Shown: one piece after another, positions 11,846 through 22,490 of the stretch
Position numbering within the stretch: the first letter of the stretch is position 1
Layout of the letters: each line of letters begins with the position of its first letter
Assembly (NCBI GenBank): GCA_946894095.1
Contig: OX335660.1
Coordinates: 13,211,001-13,275,000 of the forward strand
DNA length: 64,000 bases
Source: Incurvaria masculella
Lineage: Eukaryota > Arthropoda > Insecta > Lepidoptera > Incurvariidae
Reading direction: 5' to 3'
Program-made: the position numbers and the translations under genes
Notes under the pieces: model-generated
The model's input: the letters and a program-made list of their open reading frames with translations, nothing else
What the model was told of the DNA's origin: nothing
The model's database searches: none

Positions 11846-12490
11846 TTTAACCGACTTCAAAAAAGGAGGAGGTTATCAATTCGTCTGTATGTTTTTTTTA
11901 TGTTTGTTACCTCATAACTTTTGCCTGGGTGAACCGATTTTGATGATTATTTTTTTAAATGATAGCTAGTGCTTCCCAAGTGGTCCCATTTAAATTTGGT
12001 TAAGTTCTGACAATCATATCCATGAGAAAATCATAAAAGTCTTAAATTTGTATTAAGATGTGCGCGACAAATGGACGAATAACTCAATATAACGCCAACC
12101 GATTTCGGTGATTCTTTTTTTATTGGAAAGGACGTGTACAAATTAGTAAGTGTACTTCAGATTCACTAAAAATAAACAAATAAAAAAAAATTTACAAAAA
12201 AATAACCGACTTCAAAGAAAAAGCACTAAAAAGTAAAAAATAATTTTCATTTTTGTAGTTACGATTTCTGTTATTTTTTGAGTCGGTGTCAGCCAAGGTT
12301 AGGTTAGGTTAGGTTAGGTTAGGTTAGGTTAGGTTAGGTTAGGTTCTCTTGATTGGCGCAGCGCGTGCCCGGCTGACGCCGACTCAAAAAATAACAGAAA
12401 TCGTAACTACAAAAATGGAAATTATTTTTTACTTTTTAGTGCTTTTTCTTTGAAGTCGGTTATTTTTTTTGTAATTTTTTTTTTATCATA
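11846..12490 (+). mobile_element. AACCGACTTC repeat with a large foldback, complete copy
   Basis: It starts TTTTTAACCGACTTCAAAAA and AGGAGGAGGTTATCAATTCG, with the shared middle GCTAGTGCTTCCCAAGTGGT. The right third is a foldback: 12181-12295 and 12371-12480 are near-perfect inverted arms (TAACCGACTTCAAAGAAAAA against CTTTGAAGTCGGTTATT). The loop contains a TTAGG array. Copies at 31744 and 37845 share the layout without the array. Coding capacity is absent and the superfamily is not recognised. Confidence 0.75.
12296..12345 (+). repeat. (AGGTT)10 array, the insect telomere motif TTAGG
   Basis: Ten perfect AGGTT units, equivalent to TTAGG, sit between GTCAGCCA and CTCTTGATTGGCGCAG in the foldback loop. 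The related copies read CCAAGGTAGGCAAGTTTCTC and CAAGCTCTTGACTGG at this point, so the array probably grew by slippage from AAGGTTAGG-like loop sequence. Confidence 0.95.
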
Positions 12491-12542
12491 AATATTATGA
12501 AATAATACGACTCCTAGGGTTGGAAAATACTAAAGAGTAAAA

Positions 12543-12816
12543 AAGAGTCGGACTCGCACACGAAGGGTTCCGTACCATTGTACAAGATTAAACAAAAAAA
12601 AAACACGTTTTTTAATGGAAACCCCTGCTAAGTTTTGTTTATATTTTACCTATTTGTTGTTATAACCTCAAAATAAATACACATTTTGTAAACATTTCAG
12701 CTGCCTACCTATCACTGTTCATGAGATACAGCCCGCACAGACAGACGGCCGGACGGACAACGGAGGCTTAGTATTGGGGTTCCGTTGGCACCCTTTGTGT
12801 ACGGAACCTTAAAAAA
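12543..12816 (+). mobile_element. (GACG)n-carrying MITE-like element, copy 5
   Basis: Left end shortened: GAGTCGGACTCGCACACGAA, GGGTTCCGTACCATTG; right end TGTGTACGGAACCTTAAAAA. The array is reduced to GACAGACGGCCGGACGGAC. A minus frame here (12712-13008) is spurious. Confidence 0.75.
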
Positions 12817-13255
12817 CTTTAAACCGGCTCCAAGCACCCTGGAGTAGAAGGCGGTACAAAAGCACACCTGAATGGACCCCTTCTGTGATTCTTCTAATCC
12901 TGAGTGCTTGAAGTAGGTTAAATTTGTTATATGTTTTTTTGATCTAAAATTTCCATCGAAAGCTATGAATGGAAGATCGCCCAGAAGGTCCTGTCCAGTT
13001 TCATGCATGGAGACTTAACGAAAATGTATACGTTCTTGAAATAATAGATCTTCAAAGCAAAGTTATAAGGAATATCTTGTCTAACCCTGACGTCGAATTA
13101 CAAGTTTCCTAAAAACCATCCTTTATGCTCACAAACATGTCAAAAATATCTCGTCTTACAAATATCCTTACGAGGGTCAGTCAACATACAAGGTTCCTAA
13201 AATCCATCAGAAAATATGTTAATTAAAATTCCATGTAACGAATATCCGGCCGAGT

Positions 13256-13400
13256 ATACGGATTTTACAACTTTCCTTCGAAACACATAACCATTCGAAA
13301 TTGAGAGGGGGGAGGACTACAAGTTTCCTAGGAAACTGGTAAGTTTACGGATTTTGCAACTTTCCTGCGACACAAATAACCATTGGAAATTGAGGGGGGG
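13256..13400. repeat. imperfect tandem duplication of about 85 bp
   Basis: The block around TACGGATTTTACAACTTTCC, then CATAACCATTCGAAATTGAG and GGGG, is repeated as TACGGATTTTGCAACTTTCC, then AATAACCATTGGAAATTGAG and GGGGGG. The two units differ by several substitutions. Confidence 0.65.
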
Positions 13401-13898
13401 TGGGAGGATGTGAGGCGACAGCAGTTGAAAACGGTCCTACCAATCGGCGCCAATGTGTTGAACATGAAGCAGGAAGTACAAAATGAACGAGCTCAAGACG
13501 CGCGAGACAAAGCGTCTATAACGATGAAGAACGATGCGCGGACAATGAGTGGCTGATTTGGAAGCGTTCACAAACGTTTATTTCGCGAGCATTATGGAGC
13601 AGCGTCAAGTCGAGCGTGGGTGGACTAGATCTACGTGCGACGTAAACTAGCCGCGGTAATTAAAGTGGTAATGGTGACGGTGCCCTGGCCGTGATCCGCT
13701 CCTGACAGGGTCTGATTCTGAAGCATTCGCTTTCAATACCTATTCATGTATGTCCTCCGTGCATCGAGCACAAACTTTCTAGCGATTGGCCATTTCGGGT
13801 ATTTATTAATTCACTTTGAAAATATGTTGCTTAACTAGAATGAGAAATTCTCCTATAGTCAATTTCTTCTGCAAATATTGTAAACGCCCAAACAGCCT
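13401..13898. other. non-repetitive interval of moderate GC, no gene recognised
   Basis: This stretch matches no repeat family seen elsewhere in the window and is richer in GC than its surroundings. No open frame has a recognisable domain. Confidence 0.35.
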
Positions 13899-14004
13899 TA
13901 TTCAGAGTGGGCGCATTAACTTTTATCCGCCGGATTAAACCGGTTTTTGTATGGTTAGTCCGGGGCTAATCTCGTACTAAGTTTTGACAGGTGCTCTCTG
14001 AATA
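13899..14004 (+). mobile_element. short MITE, TATTCAGAG ends
   Basis: About 106 bp bounded by TATTCAGAGTGGGCGC and GGTGCTCTCTGAATA, with GGATTAAACCGGTTTTTGT in the middle. A minus-strand copy is at 46236-46344. Confidence 0.6.
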
Positions 14005-14300
14005 CAATTGTGTGTTTAAATAAGTTACTGCGTCATACTGAATATATAAAATTCTAATTTATTTTAACAAGACCAGCTAAAAACCACTCAATGTTTGCAT
14101 GAATTAAAAACACCTTGTGTAATATTACGTCAAAATAATATGGAGAAAGTGACGTCAATCCTTCCGTGCCCATATAGTACCATGCAAACACAAGTGTTTT
14201 TTGCACAGCGCACAGGAATAAACGCGCACTTTTACGTGCCAATCAATCGCTAAACTAAAACTGGTGCTAAAACTGCACCATAATATCGAAGGGTACTTTT

Positions 14301-14450
14301 GTCAGCCTGAACAGCCCAGTGCGCGACACATCGGCGATGGCTCTACGAAGTTAAGTAACGCTTGGTCCGGTCTGGTCTTGGATGGGTGACCATTCGACCG
14401 TTGAGAGAGGCTGGCCGTGGTTCGGATTCCACGTTAAACTGTAGGGTCCT
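14301..14450 (+). mobile_element. 5S-rRNA-headed SINE, 3'-truncated
   Basis: The head starts GTCAGCCT and holds 5S-type internal promoter blocks: GAAGTTAAGTAACGCTTGG (A-box region, about 14348) and TTGGATGGGTGACC (C-box region, about 14378). It continues into GTGGTTCGGATTCCACGTTA and AACTGTAGGGTCC, the start of the body carried by the tRNA-headed SINEs. It is cut off by a foldback element at 14451. Confidence 0.75.
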
Positions 14451-14694
14451 GGGGGTCCATTCAGAGCAAGAGTGAGTTCGAGTTCGGGAGTGAGTTAACC
14501 TAAAAATAGCTGGGAAATATATTATTATTTAAATAACGGAACCGTTATTTATACTTCCAACGAATTTACGGGACAAACCAGATTTATACCTAAGTGTAAT
14601 GATGTTCTAGAAGTGTGGAAACATTAACTATTTAAAAAAGTGAGTTGATATTTAGTGGCGAATTCGAACTCACTCTTACTCTGAATGGACCCCC
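14451..14694. mobile_element. 244-bp foldback element, GGGGGTCCATTCAG ends
   Basis: Left arm GGGGGTCCATTCAGAGCAAG then AGTGAGTTCGAGTTCG; right arm is its inverse, ending CTGAATGGACCCCC. The interior is AT-rich and non-coding. It sits exactly at the break of the 5S-headed SINE; the SINE does not clearly resume on the right. Confidence 0.65.
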
Positions 14695-14696
14695 TG

Positions 14697-14806
14697 TAAG
14701 ATATAATTCTCCGGCAATGACTATCCGTCTTTTGACAATCGTGAATTTATACTATCAGTCCGATAAGTACTATCTGGGGATTGAAAAATCGGCCCTTAGG
14801 CCCATA
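14697..14806. repeat. repeat shared with 15660-15850
   Basis: Contains AGATATAATTCTCCGGCAAT and GACTATC near its left and GATTGAAAAATCGGCCCTTA at its right. The inverse and variants recur at 15660-15850 (CATAGCCGGAGAATTATATC; CTATTGAAAAATCAGCCCTT). Probably one small terminal-repeat family. Confidence 0.45.
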
Positions 14807-15659
14807 GAGTAATTATGTCTTAAACCACACTAGACAAATTTTTTTGTACCAATATGTACCAGGGCTACATAAATCTGCCGAAACACAGACAGCATATTCC
14901 CCGTCCGGCTCATAGGTAGTCATAGATAGATTTTTCAAGATTCACCATCTATTTCATTTCACCATAATGTAGGTTTCGTGAGCGAGGTCTAAAGCAACCG
15001 TCTAAAGTCTAAAGCCTCCACCAAAATGGATGCTTGCTTTCGCCCAAAGATATTTTAAGTAGTAGTACTCTTCTTAATATATCTATGCTTTCGCCCTACG
15101 ACGGCTACATTGAATGATCGGGTAGGAGGTCCACTAGATCACTATGCTTGTTCCGTGAACCGTAAGTGTTTGCGTAAGCGTCTCTCACATGCCACGAAAG
15201 TGAAATGATTGCAATTAGCATTTCTATTGAGTGGACGATGACACCCGGCGTTTTCACCGATCGAAATTGTTTGAACGAGACGGTAGCCCGCCGGAACTGC
15301 GACCGCGCAGCATTGGGCAAGGCCGTGATATATGATACTTAGTTCACTGTGCACAAGCTTCGTTTGACGTATGTTGTCCTGGTATTACTTTCCCACGTAG
15401 CCTTGCGAATAAAAATGGCGCCGGCCGCCCCCCCCGCCTAGATAATCGGTCAAGTACCGAACCTTTCCCCCTTTATCGATGATCGGGCTATCAATCGCCA
15501 ATGTATTTATTATTTATTATTTGCCAGTTTATATCGTAGAGCTATTAGCGAACAGTATCATTTAATTTATTTAACTTTTGGTAGTCAAACTACCTACACC
15601 AAGTTAAAATAACGATGGTCAAAAGATTGATTTATTTATTTATAAAGGTTAGCCAACAG
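14807..15659. other. unassigned interval, no gene seen
   Basis: Includes a small GC-rich patch (about 15408-15440) with a poly-C run. An ATG there (AAAAATGGCGCCGGCCG) opens a frame that stops after eight codons, so it is not a gene. Nothing else is recognised. Confidence 0.4.
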
Positions 15660-15850
15660 TGTACACACAAAGAGTTGATATAAGACTGATAGTCATAGCC
15701 GGAGAATTATATCTTCTTTGATAATTATCTGACTATAATTTTAATAATAAACATGTGGAATCACTATATCGGATAGATAAGCAGAGGCGTGAATAAATCC
15801 GTCAAATAGTTATCTGGCTGTTTATCAGACTATTGAAAAATCAGCCCTTA
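15660..15850. repeat. second copy of the CAATCGGCCC-type repeat
   Basis: Shares AGCCGGAGAATTATATCTTC and CTATTGAAAAATCAGCCCTT with 14697-14806, with a longer middle section. Non-coding. Confidence 0.4.
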
Positions 15851-16227
15851 GTAGGGAAAAGGTACCTACATTTTTACATGTAATCTGAACATGGAACAGC
15901 TCGCATTCGGGTGGAAATCGCTGGAAATAGTTATTTAGCGCCGAACTCGAACACACTTATTACCCCAGCACGTGCTGTGAGATTTGATCAATGCATTCGG
16001 TTTATCAGACGAGAGACATCGATTCAGATGTCACAACACAACCATATATGCTCTTTCTAAGTCAAGGATCGCTGGCAAAAATATTACACAAGTAAAATTT
16101 TAAAATATCCGTTTACGAAAGCAACAATACAGTTATTACAATGAGAACCGAGACGCACCGCTGTCAGGAGTGGTGCAATCTACCCGAACACAGCGAGCAT
16201 TGAAGGCCGGGAGTAGCGATCTAAACT

Positions 16228-16390
16228 CATTTATATGGCGGCAGCGTAGCCACGAGTTAGTCCAAGACGTCTAACTGTAGTTGGTTCGCTTAGGAATTCG
16301 GGACGCGCAACATCGAATGTTCGTTGCTAATAAATAGCGTCCTGTGATGTTCTCACGTGTTCCTGCGTGTCGTTGGAACTCGAGAAAATC
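16228..16390 (+). mobile_element. GGCAGCGTAGCCAC element, left-end fragment
   Basis: Reads ATGGCGGCAGCGTAGCCACG, then CGCGCAACATCGAATGTTCG and GCGTCCTGTGATGTTCTCAC. It matches the left half of the 45046-45898 element. The right half is absent. Confidence 0.5.
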
Positions 16391-16401
16391 AGTAGTTTCT
16401 G

Positions 16402-16688
16402 TTTTTAGGGTTCCGTACCCAAAGGGTGCCAAACTGAACCCTACTATTAAGCCTCCGTTGTCCATCCGTCCGTCCGTTCGTCACAAGGCTGTATCTCATG
16501 AAAAGTAAAGGTTCAAAGCTGACATTTTCACTGAGTGTGTATTTCTGTTGCCGCTATAACGACAAATAGTAAACATACAAAACAAATAAAAATTAAAGGG
16601 GGCCACCATCCCAAGAACGTGATTTATTTCGGTGTATAATGTTACGGAACCCTTCGTGTGCGAGTTCGACTCGCACTTGTCGGGTTTT
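16402..16688 (-). mobile_element. (GACG)n-carrying MITE-like element, copy 6
   Basis: Minus orientation: TTTTTAGGGTTCCGTACCC and TTAAGCCTCCGTTGTCCATC on the left; CGGAACCCTTCGTGTGCGAG and TCGACTCGCACTTGTCGGGT on the right. Short array of about three units. Confidence 0.8.
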
Positions 16689-16909
16689 GTATGGAAAAGT
16701 TGCTAGGCCGTCGCGCCGCCGCCACCAAACAAAGAGTTTCGGTTTCTACTCCCGTCCTGCCATGCTCGCTGACACAAATACAGCTAACTACATAGGATCG
16801 CGGTCGCTGAGTCCACAATATGCTCATTTTAGTTCACGTAATTTTCGTATGCTCCCAAAAATATTGCATATGTTTTAAATAAGTTATAGCTAAGTTCGAA
16901 AGTTAAGGT

Positions 16910-17271
16910 GGGCCCGTAAGCATCAGAAAATTACGCTCACCATACAAACATAGTTTAGTAATCATTTGAAAACCACTGTTCCAATTTGCTTGATGTTTTG
17001 GACTTAATAACAGGCTACAAATATCTATGTCTGCACGTGTTTGTTTTTTCCAAAAATTTTATCTTGTGTCACACAACAGAGAAAAGAAAATTTGTATGAA
17101 GATATTATTTTACCTGCTATTTGACTTGCTTTATATTTTTCAGCAAAAAAAAAACGTGCAGACACAGATATTTATTATAGAATATTACATTCTAAATATC
17201 AAGGATATCAGAACAGTAGTTTTCAAATGATTAGTAAACTACATTTGTATGGGGAACATAGCTTACGGGCC
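16910..17271. mobile_element. 362-bp foldback element, GGCCCGTAAGC ends
   Basis: The left arm starts GGGCCCGTAAGCATCAG and includes AGTAATCATTTGAAAACCAC and ATCTATGTCTGCACGTGTTT. The right arm is the inverse: CGTGCAGACACAGATATTTA, AGTTTTCAAATGATTAGTAA, CATAGCTTACGGGCC. Arms are about 130 bp, imperfect. The 67-codon frame 17027-17230 is inside it and is spurious. A fragment of the same end occurs near 6702-6745. Confidence 0.7.
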
Positions 17272-17468
17272 GTTCTTAAGTTCCCCGTGCAAACCTATAG
17301 TGGAAAATAATTAAAAAAGCACTGTGGCGAGTTGACATGAGTCAAACAATGTCAAAGTATATGCAGATTTCTTTAATCAGTGAAATACTTGTCCACTATA
17401 GCTTGAGAGTAGATTGCAATGATGTATATTATGTGCAAAGCCAATGTTCAAAGCATTTATATTATTAT

Positions 17469-17844
17469 GAGCGGCTCGCAGCCTAGTGGTGCGGGGACTT
17501 GCCTAGCATACCAGAGGTCTGAGTTCAAATCCTCGCCGCGGTCATTTCTCTGTGCATTTAGTCACGAATACGAGCTGGTCCATGGTTCGGAATCTATATA
17601 AAACTATAGGTCCTACGAGTAGTGTCCTACCACCTAAGCCTGCCCGGATTGATACCATCGCATTGGATGATAAGATGCTCGAAGCGGCAATGAAAAATTG
17701 GCCGTGTTTTTCATCAAGTTCAAAAATAGGCGTGCTCGTTAAGGTAAGGTCCTGGCATGGCACCTAATTCCTTCGGGAATGTGGTGGCTAATATCATTAC
17801 GCTAGTTGTGTGGTATAGCCATCCATGTCAGGTTGCATAAAAAG
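17469..17844 (+). mobile_element. tRNA-headed SINE, near full length
   Basis: The head reads GAGCGGCTCGCAGCCTAGTG (A-box region) and CTGAGTTCAAATCCTCG (B-box). The body has CATGGTTCGGAATC, ACCACCTAAGCCTGCCCGGA, CGGCAATGAAAAATTGGCCG and GGTCCTGGCATGGCACCTAA, and the tail CCATCCATGTCAGGTTGCAT then AAAAA. Pol III transcription is expected from the two boxes; mobilisation would depend on a LINE. Confidence 0.85.
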
Positions 17845-18213
17845 TAGAATCACAGATTAAGTAATTGGTAGGATTAGAGGTTAATTTTTGAAGCTGCAGC
17901 TAAGAACGACTTCCTTAATTGTGTAACTAGCTATCCTAATTAAGATTTTTATGTAAGTTTTTGGTAAAAGCTTATTAACATTTTTAGTTCCGTTTTGAGA
18001 CGGCCATTTGAACTCTTTGTTAATGAGAATTATGACGAAACTTGGGCTCAGCTCCTTTCATTACACGACTTCATTTTGACTATTAAAATTCCTTGGACAG
18101 GTGGGCTGTAAGCATTCAAAAAATACTCTTTATATAACATAATATTTTAAACTCACTGTGCTCATTTAGTTGATTGTATGTATCCAACGGGATGCGAGGC
18201 CCCGCCCCTTTTC

Positions 18214-18545
18214 CCATGGTTCGGAATCCTTGTAGGTTCCCTCCACCTAGTAGGTAGTAGCGTTCAACCCGCCCGGTTTAGTAAAATCGCATTAGATAAA
18301 AACATGAGATGAAAAAATACTTTGTTTGCAGCCATATGGTACAAAAAGGCGGAAATTCAGTTTATAGAATCTTTATTAATGCCATTAAGCGGACATGAAA
18401 ATTGTCCGTGTTTCCCATCAGTACAATGTAGCCGTCCTCGTAAAAGGAAGGTTCTGGCATGGCACCTAATTCCTTTGGGGATGCGGTATGTTGGACTAGT
18501 ATCATGTTGGTAGGTGTGGTAGGAGCCATCCACGACCGTAGTCGA
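18214..18545 (+). mobile_element. SINE body and tail, head lost
   Basis: From CCCATGGTTCGGAATCCTTG through CAACCCGCCCGGTTTAG and GGTTCTGGCATGGCACCTAA to GAGCCATCCACG. About 60 bp in the middle differs from other copies. Confidence 0.7.
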
Positions 18546-19228
18546 CCACGACTCATAGCGGAAAATTCTTCGTCAAAACCCTTCACCTGCAGTCAATGTC
18601 TCTTCTAACAGTGTTTTAAATTCTACATACCTGCTTCGTGTTCGTCTGTGTGGCAGACAGTGACTGAAATGAAAAATTAAATGAAAATATTCTTTATCAA
18701 CTATTACATAGTATGCAAAGGCGAGCTTATTGCCAAAGGCAAGGTAGCAAGAAACAATAAATTACTTAAAACTAAGCACCATAATCACACTTAGAAATCA
18801 TTAGATAACTTAAAACTATATAAACAGAAAATATTTGATTGATTTAACTGTTATAACATGTCACGTACCAAGATTTTAATTTTACCTTAAAAATAGACAA
18901 AGAAGCACTTTCCCTAATAGTAAGAACTATAAGAATATAAGAAAAGTAAGAATACTGCAAAGATTAAACATTGAAATGTATGGCCTTCGTCACCAAAATC
19001 GTATTTGGCATCGTATTCCTTACGAAACATTAGATTCTTTGTACACTAAATTAATGAATAACTTTGTATGAAAAGTCGAACTTTTTATTTAGAGGATATT
19101 CAGAAAAAGTTATTAACAAGTTTATTTCAATCCCAATAATCATTTCCCAAATTTTATGTACTGGTCGTAGCAACTTTCTGTGTGTCGGTCACCCCAGCAC
19201 GGAAACAATCGCAACGAGTGTCATTGAT

Positions 19229-19375
19229 TATTTTTTTTATGTGACTGGACATGGATGGCTAATACCACAAGTTCTGTCATGGTATTAGCCCAACACACCA
19301 CATGGGAACTAGGTGCCATGCCAGGACCTTCCTTATATTGCACGGCTACATTGAACTGGATGGAAAACACTGACA
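19229..19375 (-). mobile_element. SINE tail, minus strand
   Basis: Reads TTTTTTTTATGTGACTGGAC, GGATGGCTAATACCACAAGT, GGTGCCATGCCAGGACCTTC and ACATTGAACTGGATGGAAAA, the inverse of the shared SINE 3' half. The preceding T-run is the tail. Confidence 0.75.
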
Positions 19376-20127
19376 TGAAGCATACTCAAACTTACAACGT
19401 GCTAAAATTGGGCTGAAGCCCTCAGTATAAGTTTTACATTAATGCGAAATACTGAGGAGAAATAAGCGAACTAAATTGTGTCAGTCCGAGTTTACACTAT
19501 GTCTTCGGTAGCGCCCTCATAATAGATAAGATAATTCTAATATGAGACGTTGTCGTTTATTTCTGAAAAAAATCAGGAAAGTCAAACTCGGGCGGACTCA
19601 GACTAGGGCTGTTTAGTCCATTTTTGACGTGTCGCGTCGTAACTGGCAATATTTTGGTGCTCACCACAATGGTGGCCAGACACAATGGAAAAACATTCGA
19701 ACTAGGCTATTTTGTTATTACTATATAATATTAAGCACTTACAACGACGAAGGTCGGAGATGTTATTAATGATTCATGCCTTTATGAAAACATCTGAACT
19801 AACAATTTCAGCAATTTAAAATGTAAATATCGGCCGTCATTGAAGCAAATGTTACCGCCATGCAAATAAAATTAATCGCTTAGTAATGGAAATGACGATG
19901 CAGAATTTATCACGACTAAAATTACCCCGGAGAATACTTTTCGGTGCTGCATGATGTTATCCTTCCGTCCCCTTTCTACTGGGTGGGGCAAAAGTCACGA
20001 CGGGGTTTAAAAAATAATATATGACTTTGGCACTGACATTTGGTATTATGTTGTTTCACAAATTATAAAATAAATTTTGGATATTTATCACATCATGGAT
20101 AACGACAGCGTTATCCAACGTTATCCA

Positions 20128-20388
20128 ATGGCGGTCCTAAGACAGACTTTTCGATAGCGGTTAATCTGGAGATTTTCAAAAATTCACTGGCCCGCTCGTT
20201 ACCCGGATTCAACAGCGCCGGATTATTTTCTCAAGAGTTATTTAAAAGAAAAAGTGTACATTAATGAACCCAGGACAATCGAACAGCTAAAGGCGAACAC
20301 CCAGGCTGAGATACGGTTGCTTACTCCTCATGTTCTTAGGAAAGTAATGAGAAGTGCTCTCGATAGAGCCCTCTTTGTGGGGCCGTAA
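20128..20388 (+). pseudogene. transposase 3' fragment, IS630/Tc1/mariner superfamily
   Basis: The frame ending at TAA 20386-20388 encodes a 67-codon stretch beginning WPARYPDSTAPDYFLKSYL and continuing with YINEPRTIEQLK. This is the familiar C-terminal part of insect DDE/DDD transposases of the IS630/Tc1/mariner group, where the Asp in APDYF aligns with the third catalytic acid. Upstream the same frame reads LIWRFSKIH, interrupted by TAG at 20155-20157, and the N-terminal part with the first two catalytic residues is not found. It is a dead 5'-truncated remnant. The subfamily cannot be decided from this piece. Confidence 0.75.
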
Positions 20389-20577
20389 ATGGCGGTAATA
20401 TACGTGTCGTAATATTTAAAACCAGAGTCAAATACATCCCTATTGAACTTCTCAAACACCCAAGGGTCGGCTGGAAGAAAGCCCGCCTTTGCGCCCCATT
20501 TATGCTGTTATTTCACTATACTTTCTTTTGTAATATTTTTTTGTGGCGTAATAAAGAATTTTCAATCAATCAAATAC
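20389..20577 (+). repeat. probable retroelement 3' tail
   Basis: After the transposase stop the sequence ends in GTGGCGTAATAAAGAATTTT then CAATCAATCAAA: a polyadenylation signal plus short tandem tail, as in LINE 3' ends. It may be a different element from the transposase fragment. Confidence 0.35.
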
Positions 20578-22375
20578 GTTTGAATTGTGAGTTGTATTTT
20601 ATTATCTGATGTATATTTAAGATGATTTAAAAAAAAGTTATGCCCCACCCGGTACAACATACATTAAGTACTATTTTCTTCTTGCCATAGACTACACTTT
20701 AAATTGTCCGCGACTGTACAAGCTTCCTACCGATACTTACCTACTTCCTGGTACCGATACTATCGTGATGGAAACAAATCACATCGCATTATCTATTTTA
20801 CATAATAACTGGACCATCGTCGCTCTGGTAACCAATAACTATAATATCTTTTGCATGCAGCTAGCATACATTCACGTAACGAGTATGAGAATAGTTAGGT
20901 ATCGATTACACAATAACGTAACAGTTTTATAGTATGCGTATCACATGATGGAAGCGCGCATGTAATTAATCATTGAGTTCTTTCGTAAATTATACTTAGC
21001 GTTGCAAACTTCCTCGGAGACCATTCATTAGGTCAGTTACGTAGACAAGTTACTTGGTTGGTATATCCTTACTACATATTTCAAGAACTTAATATTAATT
21101 ATGCACTCCACGTAGTTCCGAGGCATTTGTAAATAACCATATTTTCCATTGCACTCAGGCTTCAATTCAATGGAAGTTAAACGTCGTAACACAAAAAATC
21201 TGAGAAGATGAAACTAAAAATAAAAAACGTTCATCACGGGATTTTTAACCAAGCGAGGCGTCTCCGTTTCAGCTTGGGCAAAAATGCTTTCCGGTTCAAT
21301 AATTATATGTAATTATTTTGTCGTTTTCGTTTTTGGAATTTCAAAATGGCAAAGCCATTTCCCAAAATCCATTTACAATACATTGTAAAACTACAAGAAA
21401 AATAATAGGATTTTGTGTTAAGGTGCGCGGTGAAAAATTATTCCGTTTTAAGCTATGCAAAGACAAACTCGCGAAACAGCTCAGAGAGTCACTAGTTTTA
21501 TGTGATATAACAACAACTCATATACAAGTGATTTATAGGTAGAGGTTTCTATAAGTATGTATGAGTATAATAACTGTAAACCTATTCAATCATTATTTAT
21601 ACCGTGAACCAATCATCAGAAAATACGATTTCGTCAGCAATTGTTTTCTATCCGCCCGCATGGCGACCAATTTCAAGAATCAGCTAAACGCATAACCCAC
21701 ATTCAACTTCCGCCGCTGCGCTGGTCGTTCCAATTGAGTGACCAATAACGTGGCCAGAGAAACCTTGGGTAGATGCTGAATGGACAGTATCGGATGCGCC
21801 GGAAGTAGCCCGACCGAAAACGTCCAACCAGCGATTATCGACGAGAAAACGTACCCAAAACGTGGCGCGCGCATCCAGCGTAAAATTTGAATTGAGAATA
21901 ATTTTACGTTTTAGTTGAAATGTTGACTACACTTTATGAAAGCCGGGTCACAGCTACCGAGGTGCAGTGACGAAAGGGGCCGTGGTTTGGTTATTTCCGT
22001 CTTCGGTTAAAGTAACTGAGATTTTGTGGATTTTGGAGTTTTGCGTCACGGAAAAGAAAACGTCAACCGCAGTCCGCGCAGATTCAATATAAATTAACTT
22101 TTTAATCTTTAGAAGGTACAAGAAGCGTCCGATGTTATATCTATGAGCTTGTAAGCGTGGCGAGATGTTTGGAAGCTATCAATGTAGAATTCTACAATCC
22201 AGTAACATTTGAATCCCTATTGACTTTTGCTATCTTCACAGACCAGGCCATCATCATTAAGCGGTTATTGTGATCAGAGTTTTATGGAGGAACCTTCCGT
22301 CGTCTCTTTCCATCACAAATAAAAAATGTATCAGATGTACCAGGAACTCATACAACCCGGAATTTACCCCCTTTA
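20578..22375. other. unassigned interval, no gene seen
   Basis: About 1.8 kb with no recognisable repeat or coding domain. A 64-codon minus frame (21680-21874) lies in a somewhat GC-richer patch but shows no family features. Confidence 0.4.
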
Positions 22376-22490
22376 GCATGAGTAGAGCCGAGATCCCTTT
22401 CTGACATATGGTTGTCGACCTTAGAGTAAAAGGGACTTAGTACTTTTTTCTCTTTCCACATTGAAATACGTGACCGTAGACGCGATTATA
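22376..22490 (+). repeat. dispersed repeat (AGAGTAAAAGGGACTTAG type), copy 1
   Basis: Contains GAGATCCCTTTCTGACATAT then TTAGAGTAAAAGGGACTTAG and TTTTTTCTCTTTCCACATTG. Closely related copies are at 30965-31085 (plus) and 58640-58760 (minus). Confidence 0.6.

Noticed and set aside
12296..12345. Chromosome end or telomere fusion
   Set aside because: Only ten units, embedded in a repeat whose other copies lack them, with unbroken sequence on both sides.
14348..14392. 5S rRNA gene
   Set aside because: Only internal-promoter-like blocks match, the sequence continues into a SINE body, and related copies are dispersed.
17027..17230. 67-codon plus frame
   Set aside because: Lies wholly inside the 16910-17271 foldback element.
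17470..17545. tRNA gene
   Set aside because: A- and B-box-like sequences are present but a SINE body follows and the same arrangement recurs; it is a SINE head.
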